Shown in pieces: positions 47,161 through 58,019 of a DNA stretch of 64,000 nucleotides. Where the stretch lies: positions 62,001-126,000 of the forward strand of contig JAFKGE010000017.1 in the NCBI GenBank assembly GCA_017307865.1, given 5' to 3'. Origin of the DNA: Burkholderiales bacterium (GTDB lineage: Bacteria; Pseudomonadota; Gammaproteobacteria; Burkholderiales; Burkholderiaceae_C). Each line of letters begins with the position of its first letter. Positions within the stretch are counted from its first letter, which is position 1. Under the pieces are notes generated by a model that was not told where the DNA came from, searched no databases, and saw only the letters and a program-made list of their open reading frames with translations. The translations under genes were made by a program, and so were the position numbers.

Positions 47161-47770
47161 ATTCGTGTCCCGGCGTGACCTGGCCGACCGGGTCGACGGG
47201 CGCGGCTGCGGGCTGCTCCAGCGCCGCCGGGCGCACGCTGGCGGGAGCCGGAATGTAACCGGCCAAGCCTTCGCGCAGGCCCATCTCCAGCCGGTCGACA
47301 CGTGAATGCAGGTCGCGGTTGTGGTTCTCGACGGCATCGGCCAGGCGGCCGATCTCGGCGTCCACCGGGCGCTCGCGCAGGCCCATTTCGGCGCGGTCGA
47401 TGCGCGACATCGTGTCCTGCTTCTGGCGCTCGACGGCGTCGGTCAGGCGCGCCACCTCCTGGTCCAGGTGCTGGCGCAGGTCGGTGAAGCGCGAGGCCTC
47501 GGCCTTGTCGGCCAGCTCGCGCTGGGCCGCCAGTTCCTTGGCGTGGCGGCGCGTCTCCATCAGCACCGTGCCCTGGGTGTAGGCCATCACGCCGACGAAC
47601 ACCACGAACAGCAGCACCATCAGCCCCACCAGCACCAGGCCCAGCGGCGCCGTGACGTGGGTGAAGATGAGCGACAGGTCGGTCGGCCGGTTCATTTCCG
47701 TCCAGTTGACACCGACGAAGGTGGCGATGGCGGCGCAAATCAGCAGGAAAAACAGCGTGCGCAAGGACAT
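47159..47770 (-). CDS. LapA-domain membrane protein with coiled-coil tail
   Basis: 203 residues. Two N-terminal helices (MSLRTLFFLLICAAIATFVG and APLGLVLVGLMVLLFVVFVG) with NWTEMNRPTDLSLIFTHVTA between them fit the LapA/DUF1049 pattern. A long Arg/Glu/Ala-rich coiled coil follows (about 75-165), then a Pro/Ala tail. LapA in E. coli works with LapB in control of LPS synthesis, but that partner is not nearby. Its stop codon touches repeat copy 6. Confidence 0.8.
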   Translation of the reverse strand: MSLRTLFFLLICAAIATFVGVNWTEMNRPTDLSLIFTHVTAPLGLVLVGLMVLLFVVFVGVMAYTQGTVLMETRRHAKELAAQRELADKAEASRFTDLRQHLDQEVARLTDAVERQKQDTMSRIDRAEMGLRERPVDAEIGRLADAVENHNRDLHSRVDRLEMGLREGLAGYIPAPASVRPAALEQPAAAPVDPVGQVTPGHE

Positions 47771-47830
47771 GGGGGCTCCTGAAGGGTCGATGTGCGAACT
47801 TGCGAAGAGTGTAAGCGCCCACCGCCGCGG

Positions 47831-49390
47831 TCAGGCCGTGAACAAATCCTTGTAGCGTTCGCGCAGCAGGTTCTTCTGCACCTTGCCCATGGTGTTGCGC
47901 GGCAGCTCGGCCAGCACGAAGCAGCGCTTGGGAATCTTGTAGTTGGCCAGCCGCGCCTTGAGCGTGGCCAGAAGCGCGTCGGGCTCGGGCGCGGCGCCGG
48001 CGCGGGCGATCACCACCGCCACGCCGACCTCGCCGAAGTCGGGGTGCGGCACGCCGACGATGGCCGACTCCTGCACGCCCGGCAGCTCGTTGAGCACGCT
48101 TTCGATCTCGGCCGGATACACGTTGTAGCCGCCGCTGATGATCAGATCCTTGCTGCGCCCGACGATGGTGACGTAGCCGCGCGCGTCCTGCTGGCCCACG
48201 TCGCCGGTCTTGAAAAAGCCGTCGGCGGTGAATTCCTCGGCCGTCTTCTCGGGCATCTGCCAGTAGCCGGCAAACACGTTGGGGCCCTGGACCTGGATGC
48301 CACCGATCTCGCCGGCGGCCACCGCGCGCCCGTCCTCGCCCTGCACCCGCAACTGCACGCCCGGCAGCGGAAAGCCCACCGTGCCGCCGCGCCGCTCGCT
48401 CTGGTTTTGGTAGCGCGGGTCGGCCCGGTAGGGGTTGCTGGTGAGCATGATGGTCTCGCTCATGCCATAGCGCTCGAGGATGGTGTGGCCGGTGCGCGCG
48501 TGCCAGTCGTTGAAGGTCTCGATCAGGAGCGGCGCCGAGCCGCTGATGAACAGGCGCATGCGCGCCGCCTGCGCGCGGGTCAGCGCCGGCTCGGCCAGCA
48601 TGCGGGTGTACAGCGTGGGCACGCCCATGAACACGCTGGCGCGCGGCAGGTCGGCGATGACGCGCCGGGGGTCGAACTTGCCGTGCCACAGCATGGTGCT
48701 GCCGTTCAGCAGGGCGCCGTGGATGGCCACGAACAGGCCGTGCACGTGAAAGATCGGCAGCGCATGAATCAGCACATCGCCAGGCTGCCACCCCCAGTAG
48801 TCCTTGAGCATCACCGCGTTGGACAGCAGGTTGCCGTGCGACAGCATGGCGCCCTTGCTGCGGCCCGTGGTGCCGCTGGTGTAGACGATGGCGGCCAGGT
48901 CGCCCGCCTGCCGCGGCACGGGCGCCTGCCGGTCGCTGCAGTGGGCCGCGCGCTCCAGCAGGCTGCCGGTGCGGTCGTCGTTCAGCGTGAAGACGTGGCG
49001 CGTGCCGGCCTGGAAGGCGATCGGGCTGACCCAGGCGAAGTTCTTGCCGGTGCACACCACCACCGCCGGCCTGGCGTTGCCGACGAAGTATTCGATCTCG
49101 CCGCTCTGGTAGGCCGTGTTGAGCGGCAAGAAGACAAAGCCGGCGCGCAGCGTGGCCAGATACAGGATCATGGCCTCGACCGACTTGTCCACCTGCACCG
49201 CCACGCGCGGCGGCATGCCGCCGGGCTCGCGCGGCAGATCCAGCGACTGCAGCAGGTTGGCCACCATGGCCGTGGCGCGGTCGAGGTCGCGCCAAGAATA
49301 GCGCAGGCCGCCGTCGGTTTCGACCGCCACGGCGTCCAGGTCGGCGGGAAAGGCCGCGCGCAGGGCGGCAAACAGGTTGGCGTTGGGCAT
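47831..49390 (-). CDS. matB: Malonyl-CoA synthetase (acyl-CoA synthetase family)
   Basis: 519 residues of the AMP-forming ligase family. AMP-binding loop YTSGTTGRSKGAMLSHGNLL, then LPIFHVHGLFVAIHGALLNG, ERYGMSETIMLTSNPY, GFFKTGDVGQQDARGYVTIV and GRSKDLIISGGYNVYP, ending with the catalytic Lys region LPRNTMGKVQKN. The ERYGMSETIML and HGLFVAIH segments resemble MatB. Malonyl-CoA decarboxylase two genes upstream supports malonate use. A generic short-chain ligase remains possible. Confidence 0.87.
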   Translation of the reverse strand: MPNANLFAALRAAFPADLDAVAVETDGGLRYSWRDLDRATAMVANLLQSLDLPREPGGMPPRVAVQVDKSVEAMILYLATLRAGFVFLPLNTAYQSGEIEYFVGNARPAVVVCTGKNFAWVSPIAFQAGTRHVFTLNDDRTGSLLERAAHCSDRQAPVPRQAGDLAAIVYTSGTTGRSKGAMLSHGNLLSNAVMLKDYWGWQPGDVLIHALPIFHVHGLFVAIHGALLNGSTMLWHGKFDPRRVIADLPRASVFMGVPTLYTRMLAEPALTRAQAARMRLFISGSAPLLIETFNDWHARTGHTILERYGMSETIMLTSNPYRADPRYQNQSERRGGTVGFPLPGVQLRVQGEDGRAVAAGEIGGIQVQGPNVFAGYWQMPEKTAEEFTADGFFKTGDVGQQDARGYVTIVGRSKDLIISGGYNVYPAEIESVLNELPGVQESAIVGVPHPDFGEVGVAVVIARAGAAPEPDALLATLKARLANYKIPKRCFVLAELPRNTMGKVQKNLLRERYKDLFTA

Positions 49391-49417
49391 GGTGGTCGTT
49401 GGCGGGAGCGGGTGGGA

Positions 49418-50209
49418 CTAGAACCGCGGCGGGCGCTTGGCCAGGAAGGCCGCGATGCCCTCCCGGTGCTCGGCGCTGTCGGCGTAATCGTAAGCGTCGA
49501 CGACTATGTTTTCAATAGCTGGTGGCGCATATCCAACGGGCGCTGGGGGCTGATTCAATGCCCGAAGCGTCTGCTTGTTCAGGCGCGCGGCGCGCGGCGC
49601 CAGGCTGGCGATGCGCCGCGCCCGCTCGCGGGCGTGGTCCAGCAGCTCGGCCGCCGGCAGCACGCGGTGCAGAAAGCCGCGCGCCTTCAGCTCGGCCGCA
49701 TCCAGCACCGCTGCCTCCAGCAGCAGCTCGCGTGCCGTGGCCTCGCCGGCTACGCGCGCCACCAGCGCCGCCTCGCGCGGCGCCATCGGAAAACCCAGCT
49801 TGGCGATCGGCGCGCCAAAGCGCGCGTCGTGCGCCGCCACGCGAATGTCGCAGCAGCTGGCGATCTCCACGCCGGCGCCCATGCAATGGCCCTCGATGGC
49901 GGCGATCACCGGCACGTCGCAGTCCAGCATGGCCTGCAGGCCGCCCCACACGTCCTGCTCGTGAAAGGCCCGCAGGCTGGCCACGTCGAAGCGGAAGGCC
50001 GGGTATTCGGCGATGTCGCCGCCGGCGCAAAAGGTGCCGCCCTGGCCCTGCACGATGACGCAGCGCACGCCCTCGTCGGCCTGGATCGCCACGAACACGG
50101 CCCGCAGCCGGCGCCACATGGCGCGCGACATGGCGTTCAGCTTGCCGGCGTTGGCCACGACGACCCGCGCCACGGCGCCCTCGTGTTCGAGATGGATGTC
50201 ACCCGACAT
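49418..50209 (-). CDS. Crotonase-family (enoyl-CoA hydratase-like) protein with a repeat inside its coding sequence
   Basis: 263 residues. Oxyanion-hole segments CAGGDIAEYP and AIEGHCMGAGVEIASCCDIR and the C-terminal EHREGIAAFLAKRPPRF are typical. At the second catalytic position, where true hydratases have a Glu after Pro, it has FGAPIAKLGF, so hydratase activity is doubtful. Residues about 217-237 are encoded by dispersed repeat copy 7, read antisense and in frame. It lies between malonyl-CoA decarboxylase and matB and may act on malonate-derived CoA esters; the substrate is unknown. Confidence 0.85.
   Translation of the reverse strand: MSGDIHLEHEGAVARVVVANAGKLNAMSRAMWRRLRAVFVAIQADEGVRCVIVQGQGGTFCAGGDIAEYPAFRFDVASLRAFHEQDVWGGLQAMLDCDVPVIAAIEGHCMGAGVEIASCCDIRVAAHDARFGAPIAKLGFPMAPREAALVARVAGEATARELLLEAAVLDAAELKARGFLHRVLPAAELLDHARERARRIASLAPRAARLNKQTLRALNQPPAPVGYAPPAIENIVVDAYDYADSAEHREGIAAFLAKRPPRF
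49501..49559 (+). repeat. Dispersed ~55-bp repeat, copy 7 (inside a coding sequence)
   Basis: GACTATG, TTTTCAATAGCTG, GGCGCATATCCAACGGGCGC, GGGGCTGATTCAATG. It aligns well with copies 1 and 6. The frame of the crotonase gene remains open through it. Confidence 0.78.
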
Positions 50210-50227
50210 GGCGATGCGCGCGGCCCC

Positions 50228-51631
50228 TCAATCCAGCAAGCCCTGGACGGCACCGGCCATTGGCACCGTGCCCCGTGCCAGCTCGCGCCGGTGCTTGTCC
50301 AGGCGCTTCAGGTCATACAGATAGTTGACCATCAGCCCGTACGACTGCTTGAGGCCCTTGGGCGAGGGGTCGCCCAGCCAGTTGATGCGCTCGATGCGCG
50401 CGCCGTTGCCCAGGTGAAAGCGCGCCACGGCGTCCAGCGGGCGGCCGCCTTCGCTGCGCTCGCGCGCCAGGTAATGGGCGGCGGCCGTCAGCAGCCAGTG
50501 GGCGCGCGCCGATTTCTCGGGCCACAGGGCCACGCCGTCGAGCGCGGCCTGCAGGTCGGCGGCAGTGACCTGGGCCACGCCCAGCTCGCGCGCCAGCTCG
50601 TTGCGGGCACGCGCGGGTAGGGCCTGCAGGCGAGCGTCCAGGTTCTTGGCCAGCCAGGCGCGCAGGCCGGGGATGGGCGAGAGCGTGGCGAACAGCTTGA
50701 GGCGCGGAAACTCGGTCTGCAAGACCTCGACCACGCGCTTGATCAGCTCGTCGCCGAAGCTCACGCCTTTCAGGCCGCTCTGCGTGGTGCTGATGGAGTA
50801 GAAGATGGCGCAGGTGGCCTTGTCCAGGTCGGCCGGGGCGGCCTCCTCGTCCAGCAGCGGGACGATGCCGCCGGCCATCTCGCGCAGCAGGGCGACTTCG
50901 ACGAAGATCAGCGGCTCGCCGGGCATGCGCGGGTGAAAGAAGCTGTAGCAGCGCCGGTCCTCGTCCAGCCGGTTCTTGGCGTCCTGCCAGCTGCGGATGT
51001 CGTGCACGGCTTCGTACTGGATCAGCTTTTCGATCAGCGAGGCGGGCGAGTCCCAGCTGATGCGGCGCAGGTCCAGAAAGCCGACGTCGAACCAGGTCGA
51101 AAAAAGCTCCTGCAGCTCGCCGTCCAGCGCGATCAGGCGCTTGTCCTTCTTGAGCTGCGGCAGCAGCTCGGCACGCAGATCGACCAGGAAGCGCACGCCG
51201 CCGGGATAGGCCGAAAAGCGCTGCAGCAGCCGCGTGCGCGGCGCGGTGAAGGCGCGGCGCAGGCGCAGCTCGGCGCGCGCCTCGTCGTCGGTGCCGCGCA
51301 CCGCCTCGTAGGCGGCGTGGGCCGACTCGATGGCGGCCACGTCGGGGGCGAAGTGCTCGCTCATCAGCACCCAGCATTCGCGCCGCTGCTCGGGCGTGGC
51401 GCCGGCGTACCACTGCGCCACCGCGGCGGCGCGGCGTCCGCCCTCGACCTCGCTCACGGCCGGGTCCAGCACCTGCTGCAGTTCGCGCAGGATGCGGCGC
51501 GCGCCCCAGGGGCCGATGGCGTCCACCCCGCGCTCCAGCATCGCGCTCAGGCGCTGGCGCATCAGGGCCACGGGGGTGGCGACGGCATCGGCGTTTGCTT
51601 CATTATTCATAGCTGTTCGCGATTGATTCAT
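50228..51631 (-). CDS. Malonyl-CoA decarboxylase
   Basis: 467 residues. Helical N-terminal domain (VALMRQRLSAMLERGVDAIG), then FHPRMPGEPLIFVEVALLRE, AIFYSISTTQSGLKGVSFGD with the catalytic Ser/Thr region, FPRLKLFATLSPIPGLRAWL and the C-terminal HLGNGARIERINWLGDPSPK. It releases CO2 from malonyl-CoA to give acetyl-CoA. The first codons (MNQSRTAMNNE) come from repeat copy 8, and no good ribosome site is seen, so the true start may be ATG 51610 or a later one. It heads the module with the crotonase and matB. Confidence 0.92.
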   Translation of the reverse strand: MNQSRTAMNNEANADAVATPVALMRQRLSAMLERGVDAIGPWGARRILRELQQVLDPAVSEVEGGRRAAAVAQWYAGATPEQRRECWVLMSEHFAPDVAAIESAHAAYEAVRGTDDEARAELRLRRAFTAPRTRLLQRFSAYPGGVRFLVDLRAELLPQLKKDKRLIALDGELQELFSTWFDVGFLDLRRISWDSPASLIEKLIQYEAVHDIRSWQDAKNRLDEDRRCYSFFHPRMPGEPLIFVEVALLREMAGGIVPLLDEEAAPADLDKATCAIFYSISTTQSGLKGVSFGDELIKRVVEVLQTEFPRLKLFATLSPIPGLRAWLAKNLDARLQALPARARNELARELGVAQVTAADLQAALDGVALWPEKSARAHWLLTAAAHYLARERSEGGRPLDAVARFHLGNGARIERINWLGDPSPKGLKQSYGLMVNYLYDLKRLDKHRRELARGTVPMAGAVQGLLD

Positions 51632-51650
51632 GAGGGCCAGAGGCCAAAAT
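51601..51650 (+). repeat. Dispersed ~55-bp repeat, copy 8
   Basis: TTATTCATAGCTGTTCGCG, TTGATTCA, GGGCCAGAGGCCAAAATGG. It covers the predicted start codon of malonyl-CoA decarboxylase and the short gap behind lgt. Confidence 0.78.
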
Positions 51651-51661
51651 GGCCATGAAAA

Positions 51662-52474
51662 TCATGCCGCGGGGCGCCGGCTGGCCCACGCCCACAGGGC
51701 GATGCCCGCCAGCACCATGGGCACGCACAGCCACTGGCCCATCGACAGGCCCAGCGACAGCAGGCCCAGGTAGGCGTCGGGCTCACGGAAGTACTCGGCA
51801 ATGAAGCGCAGCACGCCGTAGCCGACCAGGAACGCGCCGCTCACCTGCCCCGTTTGGCGCGGCCGGCGCGCGTACAGCCACAGCAGGACGAACAGCAGCA
51901 CGCCTTCCAGCAGGAACTGGTAGATCTGCGAGGGATGGCGCGGCAGCATCGAGCCGCTTTGCGGAAACACCATGCCCCAGGGCAGGTCGGGCGGGGCAAA
52001 ACGGCCCCACAGCTCGCCGTTGATGAAGTTGCCCACGCGCCCGCTGGCCAGGCCCAGCGGCACGCAGGGCGCGACCAGGTCGGTCACCTGCAGCCAGGGC
52101 CGGCCGCGCCGGTGCGCCCACAGGATCATGGCCCCGATCACGCCCAGCATGCCGCCGTGAAAGCTCATGCCGCCTTCCCAGATGGCGAACACCTGCAGCG
52201 GGTGGGCGGCGTAGAACTCGGGCTTGTAGAACAGGCAAAAGCCCAGCCGCCCGCCCACGATGACGCCCACCACGCCCCAGAACAGCATGTCCTCGATGTC
52301 GCGCCGGCTCCAGGGCGCGGGCTGGGTGACGGCGGCGAACTGCGGGTGGCGCAGCCGGCACGTGGCCAGAAAATAAAACAGCCCGAAGGCCACCAGGTAG
52401 GTGATGCCGTACCAGTGAATGGCCAGCGGGCCCAGGCGAACGGCGATGGGGTCGATGTGCGGGTACATCAGCAT
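51662..52474 (-). CDS. lgt: Prolipoprotein diacylglyceryl transferase
   Basis: 270 residues, seven membrane helices. It starts [20 protein letters not shown]. Signature [15 protein letters not shown] and the catalytic-site [15 protein letters not shown] region are present, plus [13 protein letters not shown] and IAEYFREPD. It transfers diacylglycerol from phosphatidylglycerol to the lipobox Cys of lipoproteins, such as the MltD product encoded here. It is divergent from ilvD; 30 bases separate it from the downstream decarboxylase gene. Confidence 0.96.
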   Translation of the reverse strand: MLMYPHIDPIAVRLGPLAIHWYGITYLVAFGLFYFLATCRLRHPQFAAVTQPAPWSRRDIEDMLFWGVVGVIVGGRLGFCLFYKPEFYAAHPLQVFAIWEGGMSFHGGMLGVIGAMILWAHRRGRPWLQVTDLVAPCVPLGLASGRVGNFINGELWGRFAPPDLPWGMVFPQSGSMLPRHPSQIYQFLLEGVLLFVLLWLYARRPRQTGQVSGAFLVGYGVLRFIAEYFREPDAYLGLLSLGLSMGQWLCVPMVLAGIALWAWASRRPAA

Positions 52475-52584
52475 GGCCGCATTGTGCCCGCGCAAGGGCG
52501 GGCGCCGGTTCTTGGCGCATACTTTGCGTTTTGCGCAGCCGCCCCAGGCTGCGTTTTCATGCCTTCCTTCATCCACCCATCGCC

Positions 52585-54294
<1,710 letters not shown>

Positions 54295-54305
54295 GGAGCC
54301 TTGCC

Positions 54306-54686
54306 ATGAGCATCCCCGTCGCGCTGCCCGAACTGGGCCCCGCCATGGCCCGCTATCGCTTCGCCTATTTGCTGACCAGTCCCAGCCAGGGCGCGCCGCA
54401 CGCCACGGCGACTGCGGTGACGCTGCAGGGCGGCGTGCTGCACATCGCCGGCATCGGCCGGCGCACGCGCGCCAACATCGAACGCGAGCCGGCGGTGGCG
54501 CTGGTGTGGCCGCCGCTGTCGGATGCCGAGCACTCGCTGATCGTCGACGGCACGGCAGCCATCGAGGGCGAAGGCCTGCGCATCACGCCGACGCGCGCCG
54601 TGCTGCACCGCTCGGCGCCCGCGCCCCAGCCCGCGGCGCCGGGCGCCTGCGGCTCCGACTGCATCGAGCTGAACCTGCCGGGCTGA
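54306..54686 (+). CDS. Pyridoxamine 5'-phosphate oxidase-like (FMN-binding split barrel) protein
   Basis: 126 residues: ARYRFAYLLTSPSQGAPHAT, VTLQGGVLHIAGIGRRTRAN, REPAVALVWPPLSDAEHSLI and VDGTAAIEG, the outline of a small split-barrel flavin protein. The C-terminus has a short Cys-containing GSDCIELN. It starts 12 bases after ilvD and is likely cotranscribed. Substrate and function are unknown; the family assignment is moderate. Confidence 0.68.
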   Translation: MSIPVALPELGPAMARYRFAYLLTSPSQGAPHATATAVTLQGGVLHIAGIGRRTRANIEREPAVALVWPPLSDAEHSLIVDGTAAIEGEGLRITPTRAVLHRSAPAPQPAAPGACGSDCIELNLPG

Positions 54687-54805
54687 TGCCGGGCGGCAGG
54701 GCGCGCGCGAAAGACCCCACCGCGCGCGGCCTCTACACGCCACGGGGCACGGCGCGCGCAGGTGCTGCGGCAGAATCGTCCGGTCAACAACCCAGGAGAC
54801 TTCGC

Positions 54806-55036
54806 ATGGCCGACACTTGGCTCACTTCGCTCATCACCGCCACCCCGCAAGAAGGCTTCGAACTGGCCATCACGCTGAGCCGCCGCGGCGTCAAGTACAC
54901 GCAGCCCGACGCCCAGGTGCTGCACAAGCTGCGGCCCGAATATTCGAACGACGCGCACGAACTGACGGCGGCATCGCAGGTCATCGCCACCAACTTCCAG
55001 ACCGTGGCGGCGGCCAACAACTATTGGCGCAAGTGA
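54806..55036 (+). CDS. Hexameric tyrosine-coordinated haem protein (HTHP)
   Basis: 76 residues: MADTWLTSLITATPQEGFEL, RRGVKYTQPDAQVLHKLRPE and QVIATNFQTVAAANNYWRK. This matches HTHP, a small protein first characterised from a marine alpha-proteobacterium that forms a ring of six subunits. Each binds one haem through a Tyr, and the protein has weak peroxidase and catalase activity. VKYTQPD holds one candidate haem-binding Tyr. An AGGAGAC site precedes the ATG. It stands alone between the flavin protein gene and convergent ribD; its role is not known. Confidence 0.85.
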   Translation: MADTWLTSLITATPQEGFELAITLSRRGVKYTQPDAQVLHKLRPEYSNDAHELTAASQVIATNFQTVAAANNYWRK

Positions 55037-55068
55037 GTTGAATGTCGGCCGGTCGCTGACCTCGGCCG

Positions 55069-56172
55069 TCAGCGGCCGATCACGCGCGCGCGGACGCGCA
55101 GGTCGGGGCCGATGCGGTCGACGCCGATGTATTCAAGCCGCGGGCCTTCGGCCAGTTCGGTGAACGGGCCCAGCGCGGCCAGCGGCGCGCCCTCGCCCAG
55201 CAGGCGCGGTGCCTGGTAAAGCAGCAGTTCATCCACCAGGCCGGCACGCCACAGCGCGGCGTTCAGTTGCGCGCCCGCCTCCACGTGGACCTCGTTGACC
55301 TCGCGCCGCGCCAGTTCGGCCAGCAGCGCCGGCAGGTCGATTCGACCGTCTGCGCCCGCCTGTTGCAGCACGTCGGCGCCGCGCACGCGCAAGGGCTGCT
55401 CGCGCCCCGCATCGGCGCCGGCGCCGACGATGCAGACGCGGCGCCCCGGCACCTGCCACAGCCGCGCGGCCAGCGGCGTGCGCCATTGGCTGTCCGCGAT
55501 GACCAGCATGGGCTGGCGCGTGGTGCCCGGCAGGCGCACGTCCAGCCGCGGATCGTCGCGCAGCACGGTGCCGATGCCGGTCAGCACCGCGCACGCGCGG
55601 GCGCGCCAGGTGTGGCCGTCCGCGCGGGCGGCGTCGGAGGTGATCCACTGGCTGGCGCCATTGGGCAGCGCCGTGCGGCCATCCAGCGACGCCGCCACCT
55701 TCATCCGCACCCAGGGGCGCCCGCGGGTCATGCGGCTGAAAAAGCCGATGTTGAGTTCGCGCGCCACCTCGGCGCCCGGCCCTATCTCCACCTCGACGCC
55801 GGCGGCCCGCAAGCGCGCCAAACCCTGCCCCGCCACGCGCGGGTTGGGGTCCTGCAGTGATGCAACCACGCGACGCACGCCCGCCGCGATCAGCGCGTCG
55901 GCGCAGGGCCCGGTGCGGCCCTGGTGCGCGCAGGGCTCGAGCGTGACGTAGGCCGTGGCTCCGGCGGTGGAGTGCCCGCGCGCCTGCGCATCGCGCAAGG
56001 CCATCACCTCGGCATGCGCCTGCCCGGTCGGCTGCGTGTGCCCCTGCCCGATGACCTGGCCGTCGGCCCCCACGAGCACGCAGCCCACCGCCGGATTGGG
56101 CGGACAGATCGGGCGCGCCTGCTCGGCCAGCGCGAGCGCCTGGGACATGAAGAAATCGGACGATGTCGCCAT
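55069..56172 (-). CDS. ribD: Riboflavin biosynthesis protein RibD (deaminase/reductase)
   Basis: 367 residues from MATSSDFFMSQALALAEQAR. The deaminase domain has zinc ligands in GQAHAEVMALRDA and LEPCAHQGRTGPCADALIAA. The reductase domain starts near residue 150 with RPWVRMKVAASLDGRTAL, ASQWITSDAARADGHTWRAR and LTGIGTVLRDDPRLDVR. It carries out the second and third steps of riboflavin synthesis. Other rib genes are not in the window, and no FMN riboswitch is seen; it lies just after the tRNA cluster terminator. Confidence 0.95.
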   Translation of the reverse strand: MATSSDFFMSQALALAEQARPICPPNPAVGCVLVGADGQVIGQGHTQPTGQAHAEVMALRDAQARGHSTAGATAYVTLEPCAHQGRTGPCADALIAAGVRRVVASLQDPNPRVAGQGLARLRAAGVEVEIGPGAEVARELNIGFFSRMTRGRPWVRMKVAASLDGRTALPNGASQWITSDAARADGHTWRARACAVLTGIGTVLRDDPRLDVRLPGTTRQPMLVIADSQWRTPLAARLWQVPGRRVCIVGAGADAGREQPLRVRGADVLQQAGADGRIDLPALLAELARREVNEVHVEAGAQLNAALWRAGLVDELLLYQAPRLLGEGAPLAALGPFTELAEGPRLEYIGVDRIGPDLRVRARVIGR

Positions 56173-56216
56173 GGTCGAACTTGATTGCGCCAGGGACAAC
56201 GAGCTCGACCAAAAAG

Positions 56217-56248
56217 AAAAAGGGCCTGATGAAAATCAGGCCCTTTTG
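56217..56248. terminator. Terminator downstream of the tRNA cluster
   Basis: Stem AGGGCCTGAT / ATCAGGCCCT with loop GAAA, an A-rich run to its left and TTTT to its right. On the minus strand the hairpin is followed by a T-rich run (TTTTCTTTTT), so it ends the leftward tRNA transcript. Confidence 0.85.
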
Positions 56249-56253
56249 AGCTT

Positions 56254-56330
56254 TGGCGGAGTGGACGGGACTCGAACCCGCGACCCCCGGCGTGACAGGC
56301 CGGTATTCTAACCGACTGAACTACCACTCC
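56254..56330 (-). tRNA. tRNA-Asp (GTC)
   Basis: 77 nt with encoded CCA. Acceptor GGAGTGG / CCACTCC, anticodon loop CTGTCAC giving GTC, T arm GGTTCGAGTCC. Last of three leftward tRNA genes. Confidence 0.96.
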
Positions 56331-56378
56331 GCGTCGGTGTCACGTTCGGCTCGAAGCGAGCCCAAGTGCGACAAAACT

Positions 56379-56454
56379 TGGCGACCCTACGGGGATTCGA
56401 ACCCCGGTACTCACCGTGAAAGGGTGATGTCCTAGGCCTCTAGACGATAGGGTC
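56379..56454 (-). tRNA. tRNA-Glu (TTC)
   Basis: 76 nt with encoded CCA. Acceptor GACCCTA / TAGGGTC, anticodon loop CTTTCAC giving TTC, T arm GGTTCGAATCC. It lies close behind the glutamyl-tRNA synthetase gene. Confidence 0.96.
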
Positions 56455-56492
56455 AAAACCTTGGAACGACTGACGATTCTCGACACCGTTGA

Positions 56493-56568
<76 letters not shown>

Positions 56569-56605
56569 GTTTGTGGGTGTCGAGCCTCGCATTATATGTT
56601 GGATT

Positions 56606-58015
56606 TCACCCTGCCCGCAATCGCGCCAAAACTTTTTCGCGCTGGTGCAAGGCCAGCACCGCGTCGACCGAAGGCGTCTGCGGCGTGCCCATGACCAGCA
56701 CGCGCACGGGCATGGCCAGCTGGGGCATTTTCAGACCGTGCTCGGCCAGGGTTTGCTTGAGCGCCGCCGCGATGTCGGCCGCCGTCCAGGGTGCTGATTC
56801 GAGCCGCGTGGCCAGGCTGGCCAGGGCGGGCTTGACGGCCTCGGTGACGTGCTTGGCCAGGTCTGCGGCGCTGGGCTGCACGTCGGCGTAGTACGGCTGC
56901 AGCCAGTCGGCCAGTGCCACGGTGGTGTCGCAACGGTCCTTGAACAGCTCGCACAGCGCGGGCAGGCGCTCGTCGCTGTTGACCCCGCGCTGTTGCAATT
57001 GCGCGGCCACCAGCGGCGCCAGTTCGGCACCCGGCATGGCCTTCAGGTGCTGGGCGTTGACCCAGCGCAGCTTGGCTTCGTCGAAGCGCCCGGCGCTGGT
57101 GCCCAGGTGGTCCAGGTTGAACCACTGCAGGAACTGCGCGCGCGAGAAGATCTCGTCGTCGCCGTGACTCCAGCCCAGGCGCGCCAGGTAGTTGACCATG
57201 GCGTCGGGCAGGTAGCCTTCGTCGCGGTACTGCGTGACGGCCTTGGCGCCGTTGCGCTTGCTCATCTTCTCGCCCTGCTCGTTGAGCACCGTGGGCAGAT
57301 GGGCGAACACCGGCACCGGCGCGCCCAGCGCCTGGAAGATGTGGATCTGGCGCGGCGTGTTGTTGACGTGGTCGTCACCGCGGATGACGTGGGTGATGCC
57401 CATGTCCATGTCGTCCACGCAGACGCAGAAGTTGTAGGTGGGCGTGCCGTCCGCGCGCGCGATCACCAGGTCGTCGAGCTCGCTGTTCTGGAATTCGATG
57501 TGGCCCTTGCACTTGTCGTCCCATCCGACCACGCCGGTCAAGGGCGTCCTGAAGCGCAGCACGGGCTTGACACCCTCGGGCACGGGCGGCAGCGTCTTGC
57601 CGGGCTCGGGGCGCCAGGTGCCGTCGTAGCGCGGCTTTTGCTTGGCGGCCATCTGCCGCTCGCGCAGCGCGTCGAGCTCGGCCACGCTCATGTAGCAGGG
57701 GTACACGTGGCCGGCGGCCTGCAGCTGCGCCAGCATCGCCTGGTAGCGGTCCATGCGCTGCATCTGGTAATAGGGCCCTTCGTCCGGGTCCAGCCCCAGC
57801 CAGGCCATGCCTTCCAGGATGACGTCGACCGAGGCTTGCGTGGAGCGCTCCAGGTCGGTGTCCTCGATGCGCAGGATGAAGGTGCCGTCCTGCGAGCGCG
57901 CAAACGCCCACGGATAAAGCGCGGAGCGGATGTTGCCCAGGTGAATGAAGCCGGTGGGCGATGGCGCGAAGCGCGTGCGCACGCGCCGCTGAGTTGAATC
58001 CTGGTTTTGAGTCAT
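56606..58015 (-). CDS. gltX: Glutamyl-tRNA synthetase
   Basis: 469 residues, class I. HIGH-type motif in [23 protein letters not shown]/tRNA region [30 protein letters not shown] and the KMSKR loop [12 protein letters not shown]. The C-terminal anticodon-binding helical domain runs from about residue 330. It charges tRNA-Glu, whose gene lies just downstream on the same strand. Repeat copy 9 separates it from metZ. Confidence 0.96.
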   Translation of the reverse strand: MTQNQDSTQRRVRTRFAPSPTGFIHLGNIRSALYPWAFARSQDGTFILRIEDTDLERSTQASVDVILEGMAWLGLDPDEGPYYQMQRMDRYQAMLAQLQAAGHVYPCYMSVAELDALRERQMAAKQKPRYDGTWRPEPGKTLPPVPEGVKPVLRFRTPLTGVVGWDDKCKGHIEFQNSELDDLVIARADGTPTYNFCVCVDDMDMGITHVIRGDDHVNNTPRQIHIFQALGAPVPVFAHLPTVLNEQGEKMSKRNGAKAVTQYRDEGYLPDAMVNYLARLGWSHGDDEIFSRAQFLQWFNLDHLGTSAGRFDEAKLRWVNAQHLKAMPGAELAPLVAAQLQQRGVNSDERLPALCELFKDRCDTTVALADWLQPYYADVQPSAADLAKHVTEAVKPALASLATRLESAPWTAADIAAALKQTLAEHGLKMPQLAMPVRVLVMGTPQTPSVDAVLALHQREKVLARLRAG

Positions 58016-58019
58016 ATCG

